Assembly (NCBI GenBank): GCA_014904845.1
Contig: MU119408.1
Coordinates: forward strand, 35,089 to 99,088
Length of the DNA stretch: 64,000 nt
Source of the DNA: Acephala macrosclerotiorum
Lineage: Eukaryota > Ascomycota > Leotiomycetes > Helotiales > Mollisiaceae
Direction: 5' to 3'
Notes under the pieces: generated by a model
Seen by the model: the letters and a program-made list of their open reading frames with translations, nothing else
The model's database searches: none
What the model was told of the DNA's origin: nothing
Shown here: positions 10,099-21,291 of the stretch, in pieces
Layout: each line of letters starts with the position of its first letter
How positions within the stretch are numbered: position 1 is the stretch's first letter
Translations under genes and position numbers: made by a program

Positions 10099-11197
10099 TC
10101 ACAAAACAGTGATGAACAACGCCCCTAAAATTGCTGCACCAAATGAGGTGAGGATGTCGCCGATTCCTTTCCCCAACATCATAGCACCGCTCGTACTAGT
10201 GCTCTTTGTCGTACGGCCTGTGCTTGTACTTGTGCTGGAGCTCGAGTTACTAGTAGCAGAGGTGTTCGAAGTTGTTGTTGAGTTGGTGTCCATATCAATG
10301 AAGAAAAACGTCCCTGCAATTGGCGCGCCAAGGACCGCAAGAGTATGGAAGGAAGAGATTTAATAACTCAAGATCGGCATTTTCCTTAAAGACCGAAATG
10401 GCTGGGATCACTCACATTGAATCCAATTCTTGCCGAAGTATTAAATCCCAAGCTGGCAATACCTTTGTTGTTCAATGCAGTAGGCTGGACGTAGAGGAGA
10501 TACATGTAACGATGACTTCCTGTGTTTGCTGCTGAAGCAGCGCATTTATTAGTAGTAGCAGATGTCTTGTCGAAAAGCCCGGCGGTGGACAGGATTTGAG
10601 AATTTCGAGGTGAGGCGATGGTGAGATTTCCGGCTAAGAATTGGCGGACATTGCGAGGTGTGGGGTTAGCGCGAGGGCACGTCAGGTCCGACCTTGGATA
10701 TTACCAGCCTGGAAATTTTCAACGCGGAGTAAAGTGGAGTATACCATAAAGAAAAGAAAACTAGAGCTCGTCACGTTTGAGACATTGGTGATGTTCTCCA
10801 CTGAAAGTTCGAAGGGAGCTTTTGCTTCAGCAGTGGAAAGCGTGATGCCGGGTGTTAACAACGCTCCTTCTCTGGAGTCCGAAGCGAATTATCAGTTGAT
10901 CGGGCAAAAGGAGTGGTATTGTGATGTCTAGTCTGCCCATCTAACTAGGTGGGAATGTTCCCTCAATAGAGTAAAATCACCACCAGTGCATCCGGACCAG
11001 CCTAGACCGCCTATATGAGCCGATGCTCAATCAAGCGTGCGGCTTCATTTCAACATCAAACGATGTCTTAGTGCATTGGCCCTAATACCACCTAATTCCG
11101 AGATCTCAACTGACACGAATCCTGCGTAGAACGAGAGGCGCTCAGCGTCGTGATGGTTGAAAGAGAATGTGAGACAAGTTTGACAGAATGCTGCTGA
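10099..11197 (-). pseudogene. Secreted or surface glycoprotein-like gene, split by a solo LTR
   Basis: On the minus strand, coding-like sequence is readable from about 11197 to 11116 (QTCLTFSFNHHDAERLSFYAGF). A 226-bp LTR interrupts it, and it continues without frame change at 10884-10705 once the LTR and one target copy are ignored. An intron (10634-10704) leads to exon 10633-10416, then probably a further intron to 10313-10099. The protein has many N-x-T/S sites (ENITNVSNVTSSS). It ends in a Ser/Thr/Asn-rich tail followed by a short hydrophobic C terminus (SFGAAILGALFITVL), as in GPI-anchored or single-pass surface proteins. No signal peptide was found upstream. The last junction is out of phase with the GTGAGT donor at 10415 but in phase with a weaker donor (GTATTG) about 45 nt earlier. 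Family not recognised. Confidence 0.55.
10890..11115 (-). mobile_element. Solo LTR (copy B), 226 bp, inside a coding exon
   Basis: Same family as the element at 3774-3993, in the opposite orientation. On the minus strand it starts TGTCAGTTGAG at 11115 and ends with CTGATA at 10890. The 5-bp target duplication is CGAAT on the plus strand (10885-10889 and 11116-11120). Taking out the LTR plus one target copy restores an unbroken reading frame across the site. Confidence 0.82.
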
Positions 11198-12433
11198 CGG
11201 CGCGCTGAAGCATCTTTACGAGGTGGAAGATCACAAATTGTCCGCAACATGTCAGTAATGGAGTTCGAGCTGTCAGGGTCCTCGGAACGTTCATCGACGG
11301 CTCAAACACTATTTAGCCGCAGAAGCGGCTTTGCGGTCGCCCGAATAAAAGACCTCGAGAGTTCTCTGCCATCCTATCTGATATTTGAATACTCAGACTC
11401 TTAATCTAATCCATCGCGCTCGGAATTTTCTTGGTAACTTACGCCGAATCTTAACCTTCGTCGCTTCCAACGCGGTTAGTTAGTATCGACGCTCTACTCA
11501 GGCGCTACTCACCCTCACCTCACCCTCTGCTCAGGTTGCTCAGTCACGCTCCTGCTCTCACTTCTTTCTATTATTCTATCACACCACTCTTGTTGCTAAT
11601 AACAGAGGACCTCGGCCAGCTTTCGCATGCGATGCGCGAGTCGAATGTTATTATACGGACTGTGAGCGGCGATCGGAGCCGAGACGACGGCACTATGCCT
11701 GAAAAGGCTAACGCATCGGTCAACGGATTGGATTATCCCGAACCTACGCGAGACCGAACATACATGTACGTATTCACCGGGCAACTGCCCATACTTACCA
11801 ACCGCTTACCCGATCTTAAAATCGTTATAACTTTGCGAATATTTAATAGAATCTTATAAGGTTTTTTGGAAAATACTTGCGACAACTAAAGTTGTAATTG
11901 TATTCAGAAATTAAAATGTTTAATTAATATTAATAATTTAAAAATTAAAAATTTAAATATTAATTTAAATATAAATATTAATTTAAATATAAATATTATT
12001 AAAAATATTATTAATTTATTAGATACTGTAGGCTCTTAGTACTCTAATAATATTTTATTTATATTTTTTTAGATTCGATCTGATAGAATTATAGTTATTC
12101 TTTTATTTTTTATTGTTTTGATTGGGCGGTTGTCCGGTGAATACGAGTACTTCTACATGTCTCGCATGTGTATTAAGCCTCGGGATATCTTCCCGCCTCC
12201 ATCAGCCAACCTATCTGAGTCTCCTGACAAAGGAGCATCTGGCCTAGGCGTAATATCACGTTTATAATCATGCCATAGGTACAGAGGACAACACCAACCC
12301 TGAAAAGGTTTTGCAATTTAATTCTTTAGACCATGAATCCCTCTCTGAGCTTTCCTTCTTTCCTTGCAGTTATTAGATTCTCATATCGCTTTCTTTCCGA
12401 CTACACCGAAGCTCTTTACCTCCAGCAAGCCCA
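11198..12433. other. Intergenic region with a small AT-rich patch
   Basis: No gene supported. About 11860-12120 is a short island of A/T-rich sequence with tandem TTAAATAT-like runs, probably an eroded repeat. Flanking sequence at 11536-11859 has an open frame without family resemblance. Confidence 0.5.
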
Positions 12434-15400
12434 ATGGACGGAGAAGTTCGCGAGACAGTAAGCACGAACACGTCGGCATCCACGCAACCACTCCCTGGCT
12501 CAGTTACACCTGGGGTAAGTATGGGTGATGGAGAACAGAATTGTTCTCCCAACGAGGAGCCACCTACAGTGGCTGAAAACACCGGTGGCGATGACTTATC
12601 ACGACAATACGAGCTGATCAGTGCTGATAACGCTGCCGAGCTTCGACGATTAGCATCCATTGATTCCATTCACCGTCGTGGGTCGCTGGAACATCCCAGT
12701 GCTGGAGCTACTGACCCTGAGCTGGATCCCGCGAGCCCGCGATTCGACATTTGCAAATGGGCCAGGATGATTCTTACATCCATGGACGAGGAGCAGATAC
12801 CAATTCAACAGACGGGTTTCTGTTTTAAGAATCTGAATGTGTATGGATCTGGCCCGAGCCTCAACATCCAGAAAGATGTGCTTTCAATCTTCATGGCACC
12901 ATTTAGACTACACGAGTGGATCAATTTTGGTGACAGAAATCGGAGGCGCATCTTGCATGGTTTCAACGGCGTTGTAAAGTCTGGTGAGATGCTGGTTGTT
13001 CTCGGTCGTCCTGGTAGCGGTTGTTCGACTTTTCTCAAAACAATATGTGGAGAATTGCATGGTCTTGACCTTGAGTCAAAATCACCGATTCATTACAATG
13101 GTCAGTATACATGGGTTGCATTTGAGATTTGTGCTAATATCCTTAGGCATGCCGATGGATATTATGATCAAACAGTTCAGAGGGGATATCGTGTATAATC
13201 AGGAGGTTGAAAAACATTTTCCCCACCTGACTGTTGGGCAGACACTTCGGTTTGCAGCTGCTGTTCGGACTCCTCGGACTCGGTTCCAGCACCTTTCTCG
13301 AAAGCGCATGGCCGCGTATATGGCCGATGTCATTATGGCCATCCTAGATTTGACCCATACACGGGATACAAAAGTCGGCAATGAATATGTCCGTGGAATC
13401 AGCGGAGGAGAGAGAAAAAGGGTTAGCATCGCGGAAATGGCTCTCTCTGGGGCACCGCTTGCGGCTTGGGACAACTCGAGCAGAGGTCTCGACTCAGCAA
13501 CAGCCCTGAGGTTTGTTCGCGCCCTGAGAACTGCTTCTGATCTGGCGCACATGACCCAAGTTGTGGCTATTTATCAAGCGTCACAGGCTATTTATGATAT
13601 ATTCGACAAGGCTATGGTCCTCTACGAAGGGCGACAGATCTATTTTGGTTCAGCGAAAATGGCCAGGAAGTATTTTATCGATATGGGGTGGGAGTGCCCC
13701 GCCCGCCAAACTACCGGAGACTTCCTAACTTCTGTTACTAATCCCGATGAGCGAAAAGTCCGTCCTGGATACGAGCAGATGGTTCCTCATACTCCACAGG
13801 ACTTCGAGCAGTACTGGCTCAAATCTGAAGCCTTTCGTACTTGCCAGAAAGAGATCGAGCTCTACGAACAGGAATTCCAATCCGAGGGCCAGTCGTAAAA
13901 GAATTTTACGGTGTTCACCGCACAAGACAAGCCAGGCATACCTTACCGAAGTCTCCGTATCTGATCAGTGTCCCTATGCAGGTCAAAGAATGCACAATTC
14001 GTGCATACCAACGCATAGCTGGCGACATGACCAGCACAATTGTCCATTCCTCAGCCCAAATCATGATGTCACCGATTGTTGCCTCCATGTTTTATGGTAC
14101 TCCAGACACTTCCGGTGGGCTCATCAGCAAGGGATCGGTCCTTTTCTTTGCCGTCCTTCTCAATACCCTGATTGCTGTTTTGGATATTCACAAGTTATAT
14201 GATATTCGGCCCATTGTCGAGAAGCAAGCTAGTTATGCATTTTATCATCCCTTTGCGGAAGGATTAGCATCTCTCCTAGCTGATGTACCTATTCGATTTG
14301 TGACAGCGACAATATTCAATATCATTCTTTACTTTCTCTCTGGACTTCGACGGGAACCATCACAGTTCTTCATATTTCTTCTTATCAATTACGTAGCGAC
14401 ACTTACGGTATGATCCTGCATAGTCAAAGTTGTCATTACTTCTAAAGGCTGACGGAATTTCAACAGATGACTGTGGTGTTTCGCACAATTGGAGCAGCGA
14501 CTAAGAAAATCACACAAGCTCTCGCTATTGCAGGAGTAATGCTATTGGGATTGATCATATATACTGGCTTCGTTATTCCAAAGCCATACATGCATCCATG
14601 GTTCAAATGGATCATGTACCTTAACCCGATCGCATACGCCTTTGAGGGTCTTATGACGAACGAGGTACACGGCAGAAACTTTACCTGTGCCTCATCAATC
14701 CCTTCTTATTCGAACATGACCGGTACTACCTTTGTTTGCTCTGTTCCTGGATCTATTCCAGGGCAAAGTTTCGTCTCTGGAGACGCATGGGTGCATGCGA
14801 GCTACCAATACTCCTACTCACACATATGGAGGAACTTTGGGATTCTCTTCGTATTCCTGTTCTTTTTCTTAGCCACTTATCTTGTGGCTACTGAGTACAA
14901 CACAACAGCGTCTTCCACAGCTGATCTACTTGTTTTCCGTCGCGGACATGCTCCTCGCGCTCTCACCGATGCAGAAAAAGGTGCCCGGATCACAGATGTG
15001 GAGAGCAATAATTGCAGCTCTAACGCGACGCGGGTAGCAGAAGATGAGGATGAAAATTTTGCGATTGCCCCCCAGAAGGACATCTTTACTTGGCGAAATG
15101 TCTGCTATGATATCACCGTCAAAGGCGGTAAAAGCAAACGCTTACTGGAAAACGTGTCAGGTTGGGTAGCCCCAGGAACTTTGACTGTCCTGATGGGAGT
15201 CTCTGGGGCTGGCAAGACAACTCTTCTAGACGTCCTTGCCCAGCGAACTAGGATTGGTGTGCTCACTGGGGAGATGCTTGTCAGCGGCAAGCCTCTCCAG
15301 TCAAGTTTCCAACGGGAGACAGGTTATGTTCAGCAGTTAGGTAAGCTTTATGCTCGTTCTTGAACTTCTAGCGATTATTTCTGACTTTGCAGATTTACAC

Positions 15401-17302
15401 CTTGAAACCACTACCGTTCGGGAAGCACTTCGTTTCAGCGCCATGATGCGTCAACCGAACACCATCTCGAAGGAGGAAAAGTATGCCTACGTTGAGGAGA
15501 TAATTAAGCTGCTTAGAATGAAGAGCTTTGGCGAAGCCGTTGTGGGCATTCCAGGTGAAGGACTGAACGTTGAACAGAGAAAACTTTTGACCATCGGTGT
15601 TGAATTGGCAGCCAAACCAGACCTACTCCTTTTGTAAGAACTCGATATATTGTTATCAGTGTTCTAGGGCTAATTATTTCCAAGTCTCGATGAACCAACA
15701 TCTGGTCTCGATTCTCAAAGTTCATGGAGCATCGTTGCTCTTCTCCGCAGGCTCGCCGACCATAGCCAAGCAGTCCTTTGTACGGTCCATCAACCTTCAG
15801 CAATCCTATTTCAACAATTCGAGAAACTCCTACTTCTTGGCATCAACGGGAAACCCTGCTACTTTGGCGAAATTGGTCCAAACTCAAGTACCCTAGTCGA
15901 TTACTTCGAGAGGAATGGGGCCAGAAAATGTGATGCTGCCGAGAATCCTGCGGAGTACATGCTCGAAGTGATTGGGGATGGTCATGGTGAGCCAGGCCTC
16001 CATGACTGGCCGCGAATTTGGATTGAAAGTCCGGAAAACGCCAACGTACACAAGGAGATTGATCGCATTCAAAGGGAGGAGCTTTCTAAGACCAATCCGG
16101 AGAGGCTTAAGGATGTAACCTATCATCCTAAGAACGAAACAGAGTTTGCCATGCCATTTGCTGACCAGCTCTGGTATGTCTTCTGGAGAGTGTGGCAACA
16201 ATATTGGCGGACTCCGGATTATATTTGGAATAAGCTACTTCTTGGAACCATTTCAGCCTTGTTAGTCTCTTGGCGTATAGCTTCTCAAAGTCTTACTAAC
16301 CCTAGGCAGATTCATAGGCTTCTCCTTTTTCCAAGCCAACTCGTCCATTCAAGGATTACAGAACGTGCTTTATGCTCTTTTTATGCTAACCGCTACCTTT
16401 ACCATTATGGTCCAACAGGTATGTATTTATTGAAGTGAACATTTGAGCATTAATTCTGATTCTTCTTAGATAATGCCTCGCTTCGTAACTCAAAGGTCGC
16501 TCTACGAGGGTCGTGAGCGACCATCGAAAGCATATTCTTGGAAAGCATTCCTAATGGCAAACATCTTTGCAGAAATTCCATACGCCTTACTTCTTGGTAT
16601 TCTCGTCTTCGCCAGTATCTATTACCCCGTCTTCGGTATAGGATCATCGCAGCGCCAAGGCTTGGTTCTGCTGTATTGCATAGTTTTCTACATTTATGCG
16701 TCAACCTTCTCGCATATGCTTATATCATGGGCCCCAGATCCTGAGACGGCAGGACCTATTGCCATCGTTCTTTTTGCGATGTCGCTGCTGTTTAACGGCG
16801 TAATGCAGCCACCCAGTAAGCAATATTCCTAGCTTTAAATGAATCAGCTAACATTCCGTTCTTTCTAGATTCGCTACCAGGTTTCTGGATGTTTATGTAC
16901 AGGGTTTCACCATTGACGTACTGGGTTGGTGGCATTGCAATAACAACTCTCCACGACCGGGCTGTCAAATGTGCCTCTACCGAAATAGCGATGTTCAACC
17001 CACCCACAGGCCTCACTTGTGGTCAGTATTTGGCACCCTACCTGCAGCTTGCTCCTGGCCAGCTACTTAATCCCTTGTCAAACGAGGTGTGCCAATACTG
17101 CCCATTGACTGTCGCGGACCAGTTTCTGGCGAATAGTGACCTCAATTGGAGTCAACGGTGGCGGGATTTCGGGCTTATATGGGCTTATGTGGTATTTAAT
17201 ATTTCTGCAGCTGTGCTACTCTACTACGTTTTCAGAGTTAAGAGATGGTCGAAGGATAATTTGTTGGTGAAATTTAAGCTATCGAGATACTTCAAGCGAT
17301 AG
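12434..17302 (+). pseudogene. PDR-type ABC transporter (full-size ABCG), one frameshift
   Basis: Eight exons: 12434-13100, 13147-14407, 14467-15340, 15393-15633, 15685-16260, 16310-16418, 16470-16815, 16869-17302, all with good splice sites. Total coding length is 4508 nt, one short of 1503 codons. Layout is NBD1-TMD1-NBD2-TMD2, the fungal pleiotropic drug resistance type. NBD1 has the family's unusual Walker [10 protein letters not shown], signature [16 protein letters not shown] and Walker [17 protein letters not shown]2 has Walker [10 protein letters not shown], degenerate signature [15 protein letters not shown] and LDEPTSGLDS. Such pumps export lipophilic compounds at the plasma membrane. 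The frame shifts once near 13886-13896: upstream sequence runs to TAA at 13896-13898, while the conserved continuation VVKEFYG is in another frame. Loss of one base in a G/C run explains this. It is either a real single lesion or an assembly error; everything else is intact. Confidence 0.88.
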
Positions 17303-18535
17303 AGTTTGTGAAAGTGGGTTAATGTTTAGTTTTAACAAGTAGACTTCAGTTTTAATTGGTTGAAGACACATACTGTCACAATTAGAAAAAGGACATTTCG
17401 GCTCCAGTTTATGGCGGAGTCCATCCACCCCTGACGGGCCGGAGCCAGTTTGAGCTCAACGTTACTATTTTAGGTAACCCCAGCCTGTGAGGCCAATGCC
17501 ACTCTTCAGCCAAGTTTGGAGAGTTGCACTACCTCTACTCATAAAGGGGGATGTGGGATGCCCGTGAGCTGCACTGTGAGGTCATCAAACGGTCGCTGGC
17601 AAAATCGGTTTCCGCTCTTCGCGGATTGCAAACTTTCTCCAGGGACATGAATGTGAGGGTTGGTATTGTGGTAGGCAATTCAGTACAATAGCAGGGGTGT
17701 CTCAGTAGTGTAGCAAAGGTATGATATAGGTTGATACAAAGCTAATCTCTGCCTTTCGAAGGCAGGAGATTTTAAGAGTTTATTAAGGCTATGATACAAA
17801 AGTGCTTCCACCCTTGTATCGATCCTTTTTTCACCTTTCTTACGTGATACGGGGCGATCGAAGCTGAAATGAATCAGCCATACGTTCAGTAAACCCTGTA
17901 CAGCTGAGATATTGCATGGATATCCAAAATATGCTGGTAAAAAGGATAGAGAGTTACATTTAGCGCTTTTTGAAACTATTGAAAGGAAGCTGATGCCTCT
18001 TACAGCAAAATACTATTTGGATCTGGTCGCTGAAAGGTTTAGAAATGTAGCAAACTTTCTCTTTCACGCTCGGAATCTATAATATAAAACAATTTAAGCT
18101 TTTAAGGGATTTCTTATAATAATATTACGAAAGTAGTACTTCGGACTTTTACTTCGGACTTTTTAAAAAACCAATTACCGAACTTGAAAATACTTATTAT
18201 AAACTTTTATAATATATTATAAAAGTTTTAAAACTACGTTAAAAAAGTAAATAACGTTTTATATATTTTTATAAAAATTAAAAACGAAAATATGAAATTA
18301 AATTTTAATTCGAATTAATAATATATTTATATTAATTAAAAAAATTTATAAATTTTTTTATAATATATATTAAAATAATTTTATTTTATTTTATATTATA
18401 TCGTATTTTTTAATTAAATTTAAACAAATGCTTTTAAAAAGCTTAAATAAATAATACGAATACAAGCGAGTTTAAACTAGGCCAACATATATAAATACGA
18501 AGTATTTTCATTATACGGAGTTCGCTTGTTTCGCC
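17303..18535. other. Intergenic region ending in an AT-rich patch
   Basis: No gene seen. 18060-18520 is strongly AT-rich with residual CpG, like the larger blocks, and contains a short tandem duplication of ACTTCGGACTTTT around 18137-18165. It abuts the 3' end of the coiled-coil gene. Confidence 0.5.
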
Positions 18536-18583
18536 CTAGGCACGCGAAAGCAGGCTATGGGATGATAACTTTGCACCACTTAC

Positions 18584-19715
18584 CAATTTAGCCTCTTTCA
18601 GCCACACCTCGACCTCTCTTTTCCTGACAATCGACTCCCTTTCGAATTGATCTCCCTCGAGCGTTCCTCTCTTGTACAACCCCGGAAAGACAACGAAGTC
18701 CACCTCCAATTCGGCTGAGCGGTTCTTGACATCGTCAAACTGATGATCCCTCATGGTATTGGTATCGCATCTCATAATCTTGTCCTTAGCGATTTCCTCT
18801 GTAGTCGAGATGGGCATTGGATGAAAGTGCACCGACCAGCACGGCCGCTGATGGCGGAAAAATTTAGAGAGCTCCACCGCTTCTTTTAAGATGTCCGACA
18901 AATTTTTGAAATCACCCTGGGTGTCGTCCAAGCCAGGAGCTACCAAAGGAGCTATCAAATCTATGATGACCGTTTCTAGCTGCTTTAGATAGTTACTTGT
19001 GTCTTCCGGGAGCGTTGCATTTTCATCTCTCGACCTTGCTAACAGCTCGACAGTGAGCGCTCTCCAAGTATTGAGCTCTCGTGATCCAATTTTGCCTGAC
19101 AAACGTGAGCGAAGAGCGTGCAGCCACGAACCACGACAAACCTTGGTTATTAAAATTACTCTCTAGCTCACCCACACACTGTCTCAGCGGCTTCTCGAGC
19201 CATAAATCAATCTCCTGGCAGCCTTTTGAATCAAGAATCGGAGATGGAGGGTTGAGCGAATCCTGATGGCGGAAGATAGTTCTACTGATGACATATGCGA
19301 CAAGCCCTCTGGCCAAAAGCCGGCTGCTTTTGTCATCTTGTAAGATCGCCCACAGCCCCTCTCGTGTCTTGAATTTGGCGTTGACTTGATGATAGATGTC
19401 GAGTTTTTCCTGGCTGATCCTAATGCATCGAGAGGTAGGCGTATTTGCAGTAAAATTCATCGACCACGTCCGAACGTCGCCCTTGAGCATTTCGAATCTC
19501 TGAATAATCTTGTCGTCCGAAGCCTGCGCACCTAGCAAGTGTTCTGTGCTGTCAATATGCCGTTGCAGGTTGTTGATCTTTCTTTCTAATCTCTCTGTGT
19601 TTCGTTTCTTGTCGGCGAGCTCCTGTTTTAGACGCTCATTTTCCTCAGTTAACGCCAAGCCCTCCTTCTTGAGCCTGGTAAGCGAGAAGGTAGAAGGAAA
19701 AGGTCTCGCCGTCAA
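18584..19715 (-). CDS. Coiled-coil protein of unknown function, ends uncertain
   Basis: Two readable exons on the minus strand: 19715 (or further upstream) to 19142, and 19095-18584, joined by a 46-nt intron 19096-19141 (donor GTTTGT, acceptor TTTGTCAG), which joins NNQG to KIGSRELNTWRALTVELL in frame. The first 70 residues form a charged heptad coiled coil (EENERLKQELADKKRNTERLERKINNL-like). The rest is mainly helical with WLEKPLR and TWRALT segments, a pattern I associate with uncharacterised Pezizomycotina proteins. No ATG occurs at 19715 (codon TTG), so the true start lies upstream, where it overlaps the Hsp70 remnant on the other strand. A GTAAGT donor at 18583 and CTAG acceptor at 18536 suggest a last exon running into the AT-rich patch, so the C terminus may be lost. 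Confidence 0.6.
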
Positions 19716-19732
19716 GGTATGATCAAATGTAG

Positions 19733-20720
19733 AAAGGTGAATGCTTTGAAAATCTGATGTCGGTTCAGGCTGTGCTCTTGATCGGTGGCTTCGGCGCCAG
19801 CAGGTACCTGCACCACCGGCTCGAGAACGGGAATAAGATCAAACACCAAAAAATTCAGGTCATCCAGAACGCAGACGCGTAGGTAATGGTAAGCTATTCC
19901 TTGATATTAGGCTGACGAAATCAGCTGGTCTTCAGTCTGTCGAGGCGCAACGTTGTGGGGTCTTGAGCATTCCGATAGGGCGCATGCAAGGGGCATTCCA
20001 CCTACCGTCAAAAGTCGAATAGCTCGGCACAGCTACGGAATATGTATGAATATGGATTTCGATTCTAACATCCACACCTCTGATGATGGAGGTTACGATG
20101 AATCTGGCCGATATGTTGCCAAGGATCATATGTACTGGCTAATAGAGAAAGTAAGATCACCGAAGCCCAAATGAAGTTTCCGCGCTAACTTGTATCTCAA
20201 CCTAAAGGGTGATCGAATGGAAGAAGGACGCGAGATAGACCGCAAAATGACAGAAAGCGTACAAATCGGACGGCGGCATGTTTTGAGTTTTAGCAAGCAA
20301 GACTTCCACCAGAAGCTGTGGTTTTGCGAGAGGGACACTCCACCTCGGCGCTTCAACCCAGATAGTAAGTCCAGTACACAGACTTTGTTGCCATCATGAC
20401 GACTAATGAGAGGACCAGCAATAAATGAACTTTGCGAATTGGAATACAACATCAGGAAAGGGAAGCTAGTTCGTGAAAATAAAGGCCGTCGTGGAGCGTT
20501 CGGTGGAAGGTTTCGGGACATAGAGTTCACTCTCTCCATTTTGCTCGGAAGCGCAAATCTGGAATTTCTCGTCAAGTATCATGATGGGGAAATAGCCCGC
20601 TGCAAAGCCAAGTATATGGAGGACAAATACCGATTTGCTAGTAGTGCGGTGCCCATGGAGAAAGGCCCGAGCACGGCTTGGGCAGTTTTGATTGACGATG
20701 ATGCTTCCACGCTCGCGTAA
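19733..20720 (+). pseudogene. Hsp70-like ATPase, C-terminal fragment only
   Basis: Four exon pieces in phase: 19733-19878, 19925-20150, 20208-20364 and 20419-20720, with introns 19879-19924, 20151-20207 and 20365-20418. The start of the piece carries LLIGGFGASRYLHHRL, the phosphate-loop region near the end of the Hsp70/actin-fold nucleotide-binding domain. It is followed by IQNADAWSSVCRGATLWGLE and VKSRIARHSYGI, typical of the fungal Hsp70-like (HSPA12-type) family. The N-terminal half, including the DxGTT-type nucleotide loop, is absent: the sequence to the left is occupied by a gene on the opposite strand. No start codon is identifiable, though a TGTAG acceptor precedes the first piece. Likely a truncated relic. 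Splicing phases are still perfect, so truncation may be fairly recent. Confidence 0.7.
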
Positions 20721-21093
20721 GTTGGCTTGTGTTATCAAAGAATGCTTTGGGAAAGTGGCGAAGTATAGATACTTTGCAATTGGAATTTCTATAGCGGCGC
20801 ATTTCGCTGATTTGTTCTGCTAATCGTCCTATGTTCATGTCACTGTGCACTAGTGGTGAAATGGTGAGATAAAAGCCTTTTTTTTTTTTTTTTTTTTTTT
20901 TTGATTGAGCGGCCTCAGAACAATATAAACAGTTGTTAGGCCAATCGTGGCTTTATATTTTTTACAGCTTTACGTGATTCGTAAGAAATATTTTGATTTC
21001 GATTTTGTAATTAACGGTACTTTTAAAAATTATTATATAAGTTTATTAATTAAAAAATTAAAAAAATAATATTATAATATTTAATTTATTTAT
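20721..21093. other. Transition into AT-rich block with a poly-T run
   Basis: Contains a 25-base T run at 20878-20902, after which composition falls into AT-rich sequence. No gene seen. Confidence 0.6.
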
Positions 21094-21291
21094 TTATTAT
21101 TAGTAGTATTAAAATACTCGAGTATATTAATATATTACGTTTAATAATCGTAGTTTTTACGTATTGGATATAAAAATTATTAATTGTTTAAAAAATTAAA
21201 TTTAAAATTAAAAGTATTAATATATTCTCAATTTTTACATTAATTCTTTTTTAATTAAAGTACGTAATAAATACGTATATATATTCCAATA
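21094..21291 (+). repeat. Left LTR of the 7.4-kb element
   Basis: Direct-repeat partner of 28283-28480. Almost fully converted to A/T apart from CpG; for example TTTTTACATTAATTC here stands against TTTCTACGCTAGCTC in the right copy. Confidence 0.8.

Noticed and set aside
9905..10363. 152-codon plus-strand ORF with long Val/Leu-rich runs
   Set aside because: It is the antisense image of a Ser/Thr-rich tail on the minus strand; the VLVLELE-type repeats arise from complementing AGC/ACT codons.
12373..12669. 98-codon minus-strand ORF over the ABC transporter start
   Set aside because: Shadow of the transporter's first exon, which has family motifs; the minus frame has none.
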